From: an uncultured Verrucomicrobia subdivision 3 bacterium
Lineage (GTDB): Bacteria > Verrucomicrobiota > Verrucomicrobiia > Limisphaerales > UBA11358
DNA: 39,815 bases
Direction of reading: 5' to 3'
Assembly (NCBI GenBank): GCA_903850425.1
Contig: CAINLR010000079.1
Span: 1-39,815, forward strand
Shown in pieces: positions 25,189 through 33,882 of the stretch. Numbering within the stretch: position 1 is the stretch's first letter; every line of letters begins with the position of its first letter. Position numbers and translations under genes: made by a program. The notes below the pieces were generated by a model, which was given only the letters and a program-made list of their open reading frames with translations, was not told the DNA's origin and did not search any database.

Positions 25189-28100
25189 ATGAATCACTCG
25201 GCAAATCGCGCGCGCGGATTGAATTTAACCGCTCGCATTGGCCTAGCTTTGTTACTGGCCACGACCGTTCAGGCGCAGATTGCGATTCAGGACGGCAGTC
25301 CGCTGCCGGCCCTCGCCGGTTTAGGAAGCGGACCCACAGTAAACCAATCGTTTACGGTCACTGCAGGTGCCAGCGTTTTGGTGGTGATCGTGGAAAGCCG
25401 GCAGGCTACCACCGCCCTCGCCGAGCCCGCCACGATCACATGGAACGGCAACACTTTGGATCAGGTCACCAATTCGCAGGCTGCCACCAGCAATTATCGC
25501 AGCATGGCCATCTATCATCTCTACAATCCTCCGCCCGGCACGGGTAACGTTACTGTCACATACTCGGCTGCGGGCAACACCATCATGATTACGGCTTACA
25601 CTCTCAGCGGCGTTAATACCGTCAATCCTCCTATAATTCTGCAAGCGAACAATCCCGGCACGGCGACAACATTGTCCGGCGATGCAACTGGGGTGGCGGC
25701 GGGATCTTGGGCGGCCATAGGTTCTGTTTGGGGAAATACTACCGCGCTTACAACCGTTCCCAACGCCGTCTTGGTCCGTTCTACCAGCCTCGGTGGCTCT
25801 TCGACCATCGCCGGCTATGTGACCAACTTGAGCGCCGGCTCAGTCACCATCGGCGTTACCAACGGTGCTGCCACCAAAGGGTGTTTCGCCGCCGTGATTT
25901 ACGCGCCGGGAATTAACACCAATCCTCCAACGATCAGCGGTCAGCCCCAGAGCCAGACGATCTTTACAAACAGCAGCCCGAAAGTTTCCGTCTCCGCGAA
26001 TGGCGCGACACCGTTGAGCTACCAATGGTTTACCAATAATACCGCTTTCCCGTTGAGCAGCGGCGGCAATCTCACGGGCACGACTACCAATGTCTTGAAG
26101 ATTGCAAATGCCGCCTTGGCCAATGCCGGAAATTACTTCGTTGTCGTGACGAATCTTTTTGGCACGGCTACCAGCAGCGTGGCCACTTTGGCGTTTATCC
26201 CGCCATCGGGTGCTTATGAAAGTGCGGTCATGGCCACAGTCCCTGCGCCGTTCGCATTCTACACGTTCAGCGAGACTAGTGATCCGGGTGTTGGTGGCGT
26301 TGTGGCTCAGGATTCCGCGGGCGGTTTCAACGGCACTTACGGAGTGACCTCGCAAAACGGATTCTATGGCGTTATGGGTCCGCAAGCCACCGCCGACGGT
26401 CTGGCTGGGTTTCCAGATGGCAATACCGCGTTGGGTTTGACCGGCACGCCAAATTCAGCCGTCACTCTGCCAGCGTTTAATTTGAACAATGGCGTTGGCA
26501 CGAATGTATTAACGATCACAGCATGGATTCATCCGGATGGCGCGATGCCTAATGCCGCGGGAATCATCTTTTGTCGCGGTGGCAGCACTATATCTGGCTT
26601 GGCCTATTTGGATAATGCCACCGGCACTTTGGGTTACAATTGGAATAACGAAGCCGGTGCCTATACCTGGTCTTCTGACTTGGTGCCGCCGATCAATGTG
26701 TGGTCGCTCGTGGCCTTGGTAATCACGCCGACAAATGCGACGATCTACGTGTTCAACGCAACCAATGGAATGATGTCCTCGACACATGTTTACAATCATG
26801 TGGTTCAAAAATTCGATGCGCCAACCTTTATCGGCTATGAAAGTTTCAATGCCAGCCGCGTTTTTAATGGTTCAATTGATGAAGTGGCGCTATTTAACGC
26901 TGCCTTGACGCCGAGCCAGTTAAGTTCGTGGTTCATCACGATGCTTCCAAGGCCGATACCCGCCTTCGCTAATCCGACTTGGAACCCGGCGTTGATCTAT
27001 GTCGGCCAATCGTCCAGCATTACCGTTTCCGCCTTCGGCTCGACACCATTGGGTTACCAATGGATGGCTGGAGTGACCAACAGTGGAAATTACGTCAATC
27101 TAACGGATAGCGGGAATGTTTCTGGTGCTAACACCGCCACGTTGACCATCAACAACGCGCAATTTGCGAACGCTCTCGATTATGTGGTAGTGGTTACCAA
27201 TGTTTATGGGGCTGTTACCAGCGCCGTGCCGGCGCGCCTAACGGTGTTAGTGCCCGCGCCGGTGGCGACTTTTACCGCGAACGGTCTCGCGCTCACTCCG
27301 CCGATGGGCTGGAATGCTTGGAATTATTTTCAATTTAACATTGATGAAACCATCGTCCGCGCTATGGCCGATGCCATGGCCACGAACGGCATGAAGGCCG
27401 CCGGCTACGAATACATAAACCTGGACGATTTGTGGCAAAAAACCCGCGACACGAACGGCGTGATTGTGGTGGATCCGATCCGCTTTCCAAGTGGCACCAA
27501 GGCGCTCGCGGATTATGTCCATTCCAAAGGGCTTAAACTTGGAATCTATTCCGACCACGGTTTGCAAACCTGTCAGGATCGTCCGGGCAGCTACGGCTAC
27601 GAATACATAGACGCCAACACCTATGCGGCTTGGGGCGTGGATTACCTCAAATACGACAATTGCGCTTTGCCGCCGGGAGACAATCTCAAGAACGACTATG
27701 CCCTCATGGCTGACGCGCTCTTGAAAACCGGACGACCCATCGTTTATAGCATTTGCTCCTGGTCGTTCGTCTCCTGGCAGCCATACCTAGGCAATCTTTG
27801 GCGCACGACCGGGGACATCGGTAACACCTTTGCGAGCGTCACCGGCATCCCTAGTCGCAATAGTGCGCCAGCGTTCTTTGCCGGTCCGGGCCACTGGAAC
27901 GATCCAGACATGCTCCAAGTTGGCAATGGCAACATGACCTTCATCGAAAATCAATCGCACTTCAGCCTGTGGTGTCTTATGAGTGCGCCCTTACTTGCCG
28001 GCAATGATTTGACCACCATGTCTGCCCAGACTACCTCTATCTTAACCAATGCGGAACTAATCGCAGTGGATCAGGATTCCGCCGGGGAACAAGGCGTCCC

Positions 28101-30111
28101 GCTGCCTAACACGTCCACCAACCAAATCTGGGTTAAACCTCTGGGCACTGATTTTTCCACTAAAGCCGTGGGGCTGTTTAACACGAACAGTAGCGCGGCA
28201 ACTATGACGGTGAACTGGACTAACATCGGCCTGCGCGCGGGCAGTGCCACCGTTCGAGACTTATGGGCGGGTGCTAATCTGGGCAGCTTTAATAATAGTT
28301 TTACCACCAACGTGCCGTCGCATGGAATTGTGGTTTTGAAGGTGGTCGGCACTGCGCCGCTCGTGCCCGGATTGGGAACGAATTATTTAAGCGACCTCCA
28401 ATTCGCCTACTGTTATGTCGGCTCGGGCGTGATGACGAATAACAAGAGCATTGGCGGCAACGCAATTAAACTCAACGGAGTGACTTATGCCAAAGGTCTC
28501 GGCGTCCATGCGTTTTCAGGAGTTGAATATCGCTTGGGCGGCCTCGCCTCGCGGTTCCAATCGGACATTGGCGTAGATGACGAGGCGGTTTCTCCCGGCT
28601 CGGTGGTCTTCCATGTAATCGCGGATGGAACCGAGATTTACACCAGCGGCACCATGAATGTCGGCGCGACGCATCAAGCTATCAATCTGGATGTGACCGG
28701 CGTGAACCGGCTTACGCTAGGCGTGAGCGACGCGGACAACGGCAACAGCAACGACCACGCGGATTGGGCCGGTGCGCTGGTGGTTGTTACCAACACGTTG
28801 CCTGCGGCTCCGCCCGTGCCCGCCGGTTTGACCGCTAATCCGGGATTGCCAATCAAGTTGTCTTGGAATGTAACACCGGGTGCAGTCAGCTACAACATCA
28901 AGCGGGCATTAGTCTTGACAGGACCTTATACCAATCTAGCCAGTTCGGTGCTGCCAACTTATGCGGACAGTAATGTTATTTCTGGAACAACTTATTATTA
29001 TCAGGTGGCAGCGGTAAGTATTTACGGTGAAAGTTCTAACTCTGTTGCTGCCTCGACTTATGCCTGCACGCCGCCGACTATTCCATCAGGAGTAACAACA
29101 CTTGCCCAAAGCCAGCAAGTTATCATCAGTTGGAATCCCGTCCCCGGTGCGAGCAGTTACAGTGTGAGCCGCGCACTCCCTTCGACTCCTTTCAGCCTTA
29201 TCGCCACCGGCATAACTACGACGAATTACACCGACCGCAATGTGTTCCTCGGCACCAATTACAGCTATGTGGTCTATGCCAATAACGGTTGCTCGCAGAG
29301 CGGCCAGTCTACTTGGGCCTATGCCACGCCAGCCTTGCCGGTTGGTTACATTAGCAACCTGTCATCCTCCAGCACCAGTATGACAATGGTCTGGCCCCAG
29401 GGAACGCTCTTGCAGGCGACTAATCTAGCCGGGCCGTGGGTAGCCACCTCAGGGATTTCGTCGAACACAGCACTCATGACTAATGCCCAGATGTTTTTCC
29501 GCTTGCAGATTCAGCCCCAGCCTATTTCCATCAATTTTTCTGCGTCTGGCACGGCGATGGCCAGTTCGGAAAGCGCTGGCGTTGTGCCTGAAACAAATTG
29601 GAATAATGGGGCAGGAGCCATTCTCGTCAAGGCCATGCCGTTAAAGGATGCAACTGGAAGTCCCAGCGGAGCCACGGTGGAATGGTTGGCCAAATCAACT
29701 TCTATCAATAACAATATTTCTGACACGGCTGGCAACAAGCGGATGATGCGGACTCTGTTGGACATCAGCAACGCCAACTTCGACACCGCCACGGTCATGG
29801 TAAACGGACTACCTGCCAACCCCAACGGCTGGAATGTCTATGTCTATTTCGATGGGAGCAATGGCACGGAAACGCGCGAAGGTAGCTATGTCATCAGCGG
29901 CCCCGGCATCACTACAACCACCATTTTGGGTATTGATGCGGCCAGCACGGATTTTAGTGGCACGTTCGTCCAAGCCAACAATTCGGCGGGCAACTATGTG
30001 CTGTTCACTATTCCGAATGTGCCCGGCTTCACGGTAGATGCCACGCCCTACATTAACGGAGCCTCTACCCTGCGCGGGCCCATCAACGGCATCCAAATTA
30101 TTCCTAAATAA
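25189..30111 (+). CDS. Giant secreted GH27 alpha-galactosidase with NPCBM, LamG, Ig and Fn3 modules
   Basis: 1640 residues. Signal peptide about 1-29, module A about 31-245, Ig-like about 247-340, LamG-like about 345-585, Ig-like about 590-690, GH27 barrel about 700-1060, NPCBM about 1067-1203, two Fn3 domains about 1205-1380, an LLQATNLAGPW segment near 1407, and a diverged module B about 1446-1640. The catalytic part is textbook GH27: TPPMGWNAWN, LDDLWQ, nucleophile Asp823 in YLKYDNC, acid/base Asp876 in RTTGDIG, and GHWNDPDMLQVGN. It removes terminal alpha-galactose. GH27 enzymes are usually 400-700 residues; the length here comes from accessory domains. Start at ATG 25189 is clear. The stop is 7 nt before the next start. 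Confidence 0.9.
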   Translation: MNHSANRARGLNLTARIGLALLLATTVQAQIAIQDGSPLPALAGLGSGPTVNQSFTVTAGASVLVVIVESRQATTALAEPATITWNGNTLDQVTNSQAATSNYRSMAIYHLYNPPPGTGNVTVTYSAAGNTIMITAYTLSGVNTVNPPIILQANNPGTATTLSGDATGVAAGSWAAIGSVWGNTTALTTVPNAVLVRSTSLGGSSTIAGYVTNLSAGSVTIGVTNGAATKGCFAAVIYAPGINTNPPTISGQPQSQTIFTNSSPKVSVSANGATPLSYQWFTNNTAFPLSSGGNLTGTTTNVLKIANAALANAGNYFVVVTNLFGTATSSVATLAFIPPSGAYESAVMATVPAPFAFYTFSETSDPGVGGVVAQDSAGGFNGTYGVTSQNGFYGVMGPQATADGLAGFPDGNTALGLTGTPNSAVTLPAFNLNNGVGTNVLTITAWIHPDGAMPNAAGIIFCRGGSTISGLAYLDNATGTLGYNWNNEAGAYTWSSDLVPPINVWSLVALVITPTNATIYVFNATNGMMSSTHVYNHVVQKFDAPTFIGYESFNASRVFNGSIDEVALFNAALTPSQLSSWFITMLPRPIPAFANPTWNPALIYVGQSSSITVSAFGSTPLGYQWMAGVTNSGNYVNLTDSGNVSGANTATLTINNAQFANALDYVVVVTNVYGAVTSAVPARLTVLVPAPVATFTANGLALTPPMGWNAWNYFQFNIDETIVRAMADAMATNGMKAAGYEYINLDDLWQKTRDTNGVIVVDPIRFPSGTKALADYVHSKGLKLGIYSDHGLQTCQDRPGSYGYEYIDANTYAAWGVDYLKYDNCALPPGDNLKNDYALMADALLKTGRPIVYSICSWSFVSWQPYLGNLWRTTGDIGNTFASVTGIPSRNSAPAFFAGPGHWNDPDMLQVGNGNMTFIENQSHFSLWCLMSAPLLAGNDLTTMSAQTTSILTNAELIAVDQDSAGEQGVPLPNTSTNQIWVKPLGTDFSTKAVGLFNTNSSAATMTVNWTNIGLRAGSATVRDLWAGANLGSFNNSFTTNVPSHGIVVLKVVGTAPLVPGLGTNYLSDLQFAYCYVGSGVMTNNKSIGGNAIKLNGVTYAKGLGVHAFSGVEYRLGGLASRFQSDIGVDDEAVSPGSVVFHVIADGTEIYTSGTMNVGATHQAINLDVTGVNRLTLGVSDADNGNSNDHADWAGALVVVTNTLPAAPPVPAGLTANPGLPIKLSWNVTPGAVSYNIKRALVLTGPYTNLASSVLPTYADSNVISGTTYYYQVAAVSIYGESSNSVAASTYACTPPTIPSGVTTLAQSQQVIISWNPVPGASSYSVSRALPSTPFSLIATGITTTNYTDRNVFLGTNYSYVVYANNGCSQSGQSTWAYATPALPVGYISNLSSSSTSMTMVWPQGTLLQATNLAGPWVATSGISSNTALMTNAQMFFRLQIQPQPISINFSASGTAMASSESAGVVPETNWNNGAGAILVKAMPLKDATGSPSGATVEWLAKSTSINNNISDTAGNKRMMRTLLDISNANFDTATVMVNGLPANPNGWNVYVYFDGSNGTETREGSYVISGPGITTTTILGIDAASTDFSGTFVQANNSAGNYVLFTIPNVPGFTVDATPYINGASTLRGPINGIQIIPK
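25279..25911 (+). repeat. Coding module A, copy 2
   Basis: IAIQDGSPLPAL to AVIYAPG, directly behind the signal peptide. More diverged than copies 1 and 3, and shorter between strands, but with the same EPATITWNGN and AIYHLYNPPPGT landmarks. Confidence 0.6.
29524..30108 (+). repeat. Coding module B-like region, copy 3 (C-terminus of GH27)
   Basis: Shares the opening (ISINFSASG..., a GVVPETNWNN strand) and the ending (...GPINGIQIIPK) with module B, but the middle is diverged. A distant relative rather than a recent copy. Confidence 0.45.
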
Positions 30112-30118
30112 CTTTTAT

Positions 30119-33100
30119 ATGACACCCAAAAAACTAAAGAGTTTCGGGTTAGCTTTGATAGTTGTAATAGCGAGTGCTATCGGTGTCGCCACCGCCCACG
30201 CGGCGGCTTCCTACTTGCTCGCTTATCCCAAGGCCGGCTACGAGACTTCCAGCAGCGTCTTTACGCTGAAGGCCGACACTACTTCGGTGGATGTAGTTCG
30301 CTACTACAGCAAGTTTAGTTACGCTCATCTGGCCTATCAAGGCACGACGACCTTTACTGTATCACTCATTTCCGGCGCGACCATCACATCGTTTGATATC
30401 AGCCCGCATAGCTATGGTCTCAACGTCACGGCCACCAAGAGTGGAGCTAATCTGACCTTCAGTGTGCCGCAGGTTAATTCCCGTTATCTGCTTGTCAGGA
30501 TCAGCACGAGTTCCGGGGCGCTGGAAAATTTGTTCATCGCGGCGGATCCACAAGAAACAAACGTGCCTACCATCGGCGGCAATGTCATTGCCATTACCAA
30601 CTCGCCTTACTTTGCGGATAATACCGGATCGAACCTGTTGACCAGCACAATCCAGACGGCCATCAATGACCGGAGTTCCGCCGGCGGCGGCACGGTTTAC
30701 TTTCCGCCGGGCGTCTATAAAATTAGTCACAATATCGCGTTGAAGAGTAACGTCACTCTCTACATGGCTGCCGGTGCCGTGCTCAGGGGTTCCAGCAATT
30801 CCAATGATTACACTTGGAGCAGCTCGGGCTCGCAACAAGGCGCCTGCAACTTCGTGATTAATGGCAACGTCTCGAATGTGGCCTTAAAAGGTCGCGGCAT
30901 GATTGACGCCAATTCTACGGTGTTAGAAGTTAGCGGAGACAGCGGCCCGCATCGTAAGGGGATCATCAGCAGTTCACAGTCGGGTTCGTCCCGGCCTAAC
31001 GGCATTGTGATCCAAGACATCACCCTCAAGGACGCGACCACCTGGACCCTTAACATCAACGACGCCCGGAATGTCACAGTTCGGAATGTTAAGATGTTTA
31101 ATGACTACGACGTGATTCACAACGACGGCTATGACATCTGCGCCACCGATACCGCCACGGTGGACAACTGTCTGGCCGTGACAGGTGATGACTGCTTCTG
31201 CGCCAAGGCCACTTCGAGCAATCCGCTCATCAACGTTACTTACATGAATGATGTCTCGTATGCTCTTCACGGTGCTGGCACCAAAGTTGGCGACCAGGCC
31301 AGTGGCACGACCAGCAGCATCACGTTCTCAAACATCGATGTCATTTCAGGTTATCGCGGCATGAGCATTTCGCATGATCAAGGGACCGCTAGCTATAGCA
31401 ATATTAACTTCAACAATGTGCGCACCGAGACTATTCACAACATTGGCACGAGTGGAGAATTCCGAACAGCTCCTTTTGTCTTCTGGACCATCAGCGGTGG
31501 CGATGGCTTGGTTAACGGCGTATCAGTCATCAATTGTTACATCGAGAACACCGCTGGCATCAATGGCCTCATCCAAGGCGATAGTGCGGCTGGTCTCGTT
31601 TCCAACATTGCGTTTCAGGGTCTGCAAATAGATGGCGTGGCAATCACCAGCGCCAACTACGCGACGAAGGTCACCATCGGTGCAAACACAACGAATATCA
31701 CTTTCGCTCCAGCCGTTATTAATAGCGGGCCGCCACAGATTGCGGCTGCGCCGATCTGGGTGCCGTCTCCAGCGTATGCGGGACAAACTGCCATCGCAAC
31801 CGTGTCTGTCAATGGTGCTGCGCCGTTCGCTTACCAGTGGCAAGCGGGTTTGAATGGAAATTATACCAACCTGACGGACGGTGGAATTATTTCCGGTTCC
31901 ACCAATGCAACCTTGACGATCACCGGCGTGCAATCCACCAATGCGCTTAACTATGTTGTAGTAATTACTAACTCACTTGGCTCGATCACGAGCAGCGTGG
32001 CTCCGCTGGTGATTTTGCCGTCACTGCCAGCGCAGGTTGTCGTTCAGGACGGCAGCCCACTCACTATCACCCATGCGACCAACACGGCCATCAGCCAGTC
32101 GTTTGCCGTCACTGCCGGGGCGAACGTCATAGTTGTCACCTTGGCTGAAAGAGGGGCGCGACTCTCCGAGCCCGCCACGCTGACTTGGAATGGTCAAACG
32201 CTGAATCGAACCGTTCAGACGGCTTATAACAATGGCAATCAGCGCAGCCTAGCCATCTATTATCTTTTCAATCCCAATCCAGGCACGGCGAACATCACCG
32301 GCACCATGACGGGGGCGACTTCGGACATCTGGTTGACGGCTTATACGCTCACTGGCGTAAACACCACCGTTGCGCCCATGGCGGGCGATGTGAATACAGG
32401 AACCGATGGCACCGGAGTTTATAGTCTAACCATGAACCTAACTGGAATTACTAGTGGCTCATGGGCGGCGGTGGCGGCTCTATACGCCAATTTTCCTGAT
32501 GCAGTTACCGTGACGGGAACGGGCAGCACGGGCACGGTGATCACTGACACCAATTACAACGTCACCGGCGTAACGGCGGGCTATGTGGCGGGTTTAAGCC
32601 CTGGTGCAATTTCGCTGACGACCACATGGGTTCGCCCCGCCGGCGCGCAAAAGGCAAATTTCGGCGCGCTGGTTTTTACACCCACGCTGACCACGAGTTT
32701 CACCTTGAATTATGGCGGAACGCCCATCCAAGAAGGTGTTGGCTCGGATTGGAACAATGCTAACGTTTGGAATCCGGGCGGGTTGCCGGCTTCTGCCAGC
32801 CCCGGCAGCTCGTATGAATTGGTGGTCGGCTCACGGCTGCGGAACCCGGCGGCGTCAACCTACAATGCTTTCCCCGGCGCGACCCTGACCGTGGACGGTT
32901 ATGGCGTTTTTGAAAATGCCACCGTCAACAACGTGGGCGAAATTCGCTTCAAGAATAGCGCTGCGGGCAGTTCGCTTGCCGGTGGGTTCTATACCACCAA
33001 CTATTTTCCGAACCTGGTGCTGAACGGCGGGCAGCTCAACATCGGCGACAACACGTCGGTTGTTATCCAAGGGCAGGTGACGGCTGCGACCAATTCGATA

Positions 33101-33835
33101 CTATATGCGGGTGGCGCTGGCAGCACCAATCAGACCTTTCAGATTGACGCCTATCTGACCGGCAGTGGCAGAATCCAGTTTTACAATTTTAATGGCACGA
33201 ACTGGGACAAGGTTAATTCGGTGCTGGCCATCACGGGCAACGCCAACACCTTCACGGGCACATGGGACATCGAGGTAGGGCAGCTAGTGGGCAGTGGCGT
33301 AAATTCATTGGGCACGAATACCATCACTATCAACACAAACGGTGTGCTGGAAACCAGCTATCCGATCAACAACACTAACTCATCCCTTATTTTGAATGGG
33401 AAAATGTTTCTGACCCAAACTGATGCGTTCAACAGCGTGATTATTAATGGCACGCCGCTGGCGGCGGGCACTTACACGGTGGCGCAACTTAATTCAATCA
33501 ATCCAACCGCCTTTCCGTTGACCTTCACGGCGCTTTCCGGCACGACGGCGACCAGTGGCTCGGGAGCCATCAAGGTTGGCAATGTCGTTGTTCCGCCGTC
33601 AACCCCGCACATCACCAGCATTCAGTTCGGCGGCGCTGGAGGACTGACTATATCCGCCACGAATGGCACGCCAGGTGGTTCTTGGGCGCTGTTGCAAAGC
33701 ACCAACGTGGCACTGCCATTCAACCAATGGCAGACTAATGCCACCGGCACGTTCGATGCCAGCGGCAATCTGTCCTCGAATATTCTTGATGCCGTCACCA
33801 ACACGCAAAGTTTTTACGTCCTGAAGGTGCAGTAA
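30119..33835 (+). CDS. Secreted right-handed beta-helix glycosidase (GH28/GH49 type) with Ig, module A and module C
   Basis: 1239 residues from ATG 30119 (7 nt after the GH27 stop; the frame opens at 30038 but overlaps that gene). Signal peptide ends near AHAAA. A beta-sandwich about 30-170 (AYPKAGYETSSSVFTLK...) precedes the beta-helix about 170-530. Catalytic candidates are HNDGYD (Asp336), TGDDCFCAK (Asp357-358) and HGAGTK (His384, Lys389). Then come an Ig-like domain about 537-638, module A about 640-857, and module C about 861-1238 ending FYVLKVQ. The sandwich-plus-helix layout recalls GH49 and GH28-related enzymes; polygalacturonan or another polymer could be the target. The beta-helix hydrolase call is good, the exact family unsure. 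Confidence 0.75.
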   Translation: MTPKKLKSFGLALIVVIASAIGVATAHAAASYLLAYPKAGYETSSSVFTLKADTTSVDVVRYYSKFSYAHLAYQGTTTFTVSLISGATITSFDISPHSYGLNVTATKSGANLTFSVPQVNSRYLLVRISTSSGALENLFIAADPQETNVPTIGGNVIAITNSPYFADNTGSNLLTSTIQTAINDRSSAGGGTVYFPPGVYKISHNIALKSNVTLYMAAGAVLRGSSNSNDYTWSSSGSQQGACNFVINGNVSNVALKGRGMIDANSTVLEVSGDSGPHRKGIISSSQSGSSRPNGIVIQDITLKDATTWTLNINDARNVTVRNVKMFNDYDVIHNDGYDICATDTATVDNCLAVTGDDCFCAKATSSNPLINVTYMNDVSYALHGAGTKVGDQASGTTSSITFSNIDVISGYRGMSISHDQGTASYSNINFNNVRTETIHNIGTSGEFRTAPFVFWTISGGDGLVNGVSVINCYIENTAGINGLIQGDSAAGLVSNIAFQGLQIDGVAITSANYATKVTIGANTTNITFAPAVINSGPPQIAAAPIWVPSPAYAGQTAIATVSVNGAAPFAYQWQAGLNGNYTNLTDGGIISGSTNATLTITGVQSTNALNYVVVITNSLGSITSSVAPLVILPSLPAQVVVQDGSPLTITHATNTAISQSFAVTAGANVIVVTLAERGARLSEPATLTWNGQTLNRTVQTAYNNGNQRSLAIYYLFNPNPGTANITGTMTGATSDIWLTAYTLTGVNTTVAPMAGDVNTGTDGTGVYSLTMNLTGITSGSWAAVAALYANFPDAVTVTGTGSTGTVITDTNYNVTGVTAGYVAGLSPGAISLTTTWVRPAGAQKANFGALVFTPTLTTSFTLNYGGTPIQEGVGSDWNNANVWNPGGLPASASPGSSYELVVGSRLRNPAASTYNAFPGATLTVDGYGVFENATVNNVGEIRFKNSAAGSSLAGGFYTTNYFPNLVLNGGQLNIGDNTSVVIQGQVTAATNSILYAGGAGSTNQTFQIDAYLTGSGRIQFYNFNGTNWDKVNSVLAITGNANTFTGTWDIEVGQLVGSGVNSLGTNTITINTNGVLETSYPINNTNSSLILNGKMFLTQTDAFNSVIINGTPLAAGTYTVAQLNSINPTAFPLTFTALSGTTATSGSGAIKVGNVVVPPSTPHITSIQFGGAGGLTISATNGTPGGSWALLQSTNVALPFNQWQTNATGTFDASGNLSSNILDAVTNTQSFYVLKVQ
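32036..32690 (+). repeat. Coding module A, copy 3
   Basis: VVVQDGSPLT to ALVFTPT. Unlike the other copies it is internal, placed between an Ig-like domain and module C. Closest to copy 1. Confidence 0.65.
32699..33835 (+). repeat. Coding module C, copy 2
   Basis: FTLNYGGTPIQ to the stop. GTAAATTCATTGGGCAC occurs identically in all three module C copies, showing recent common origin at DNA level. Confidence 0.7.
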
Positions 33836-33882
33836 GTCGTTTTGGAGAATAATTATGGATATTGGTCCAGCCGACGAGAACG

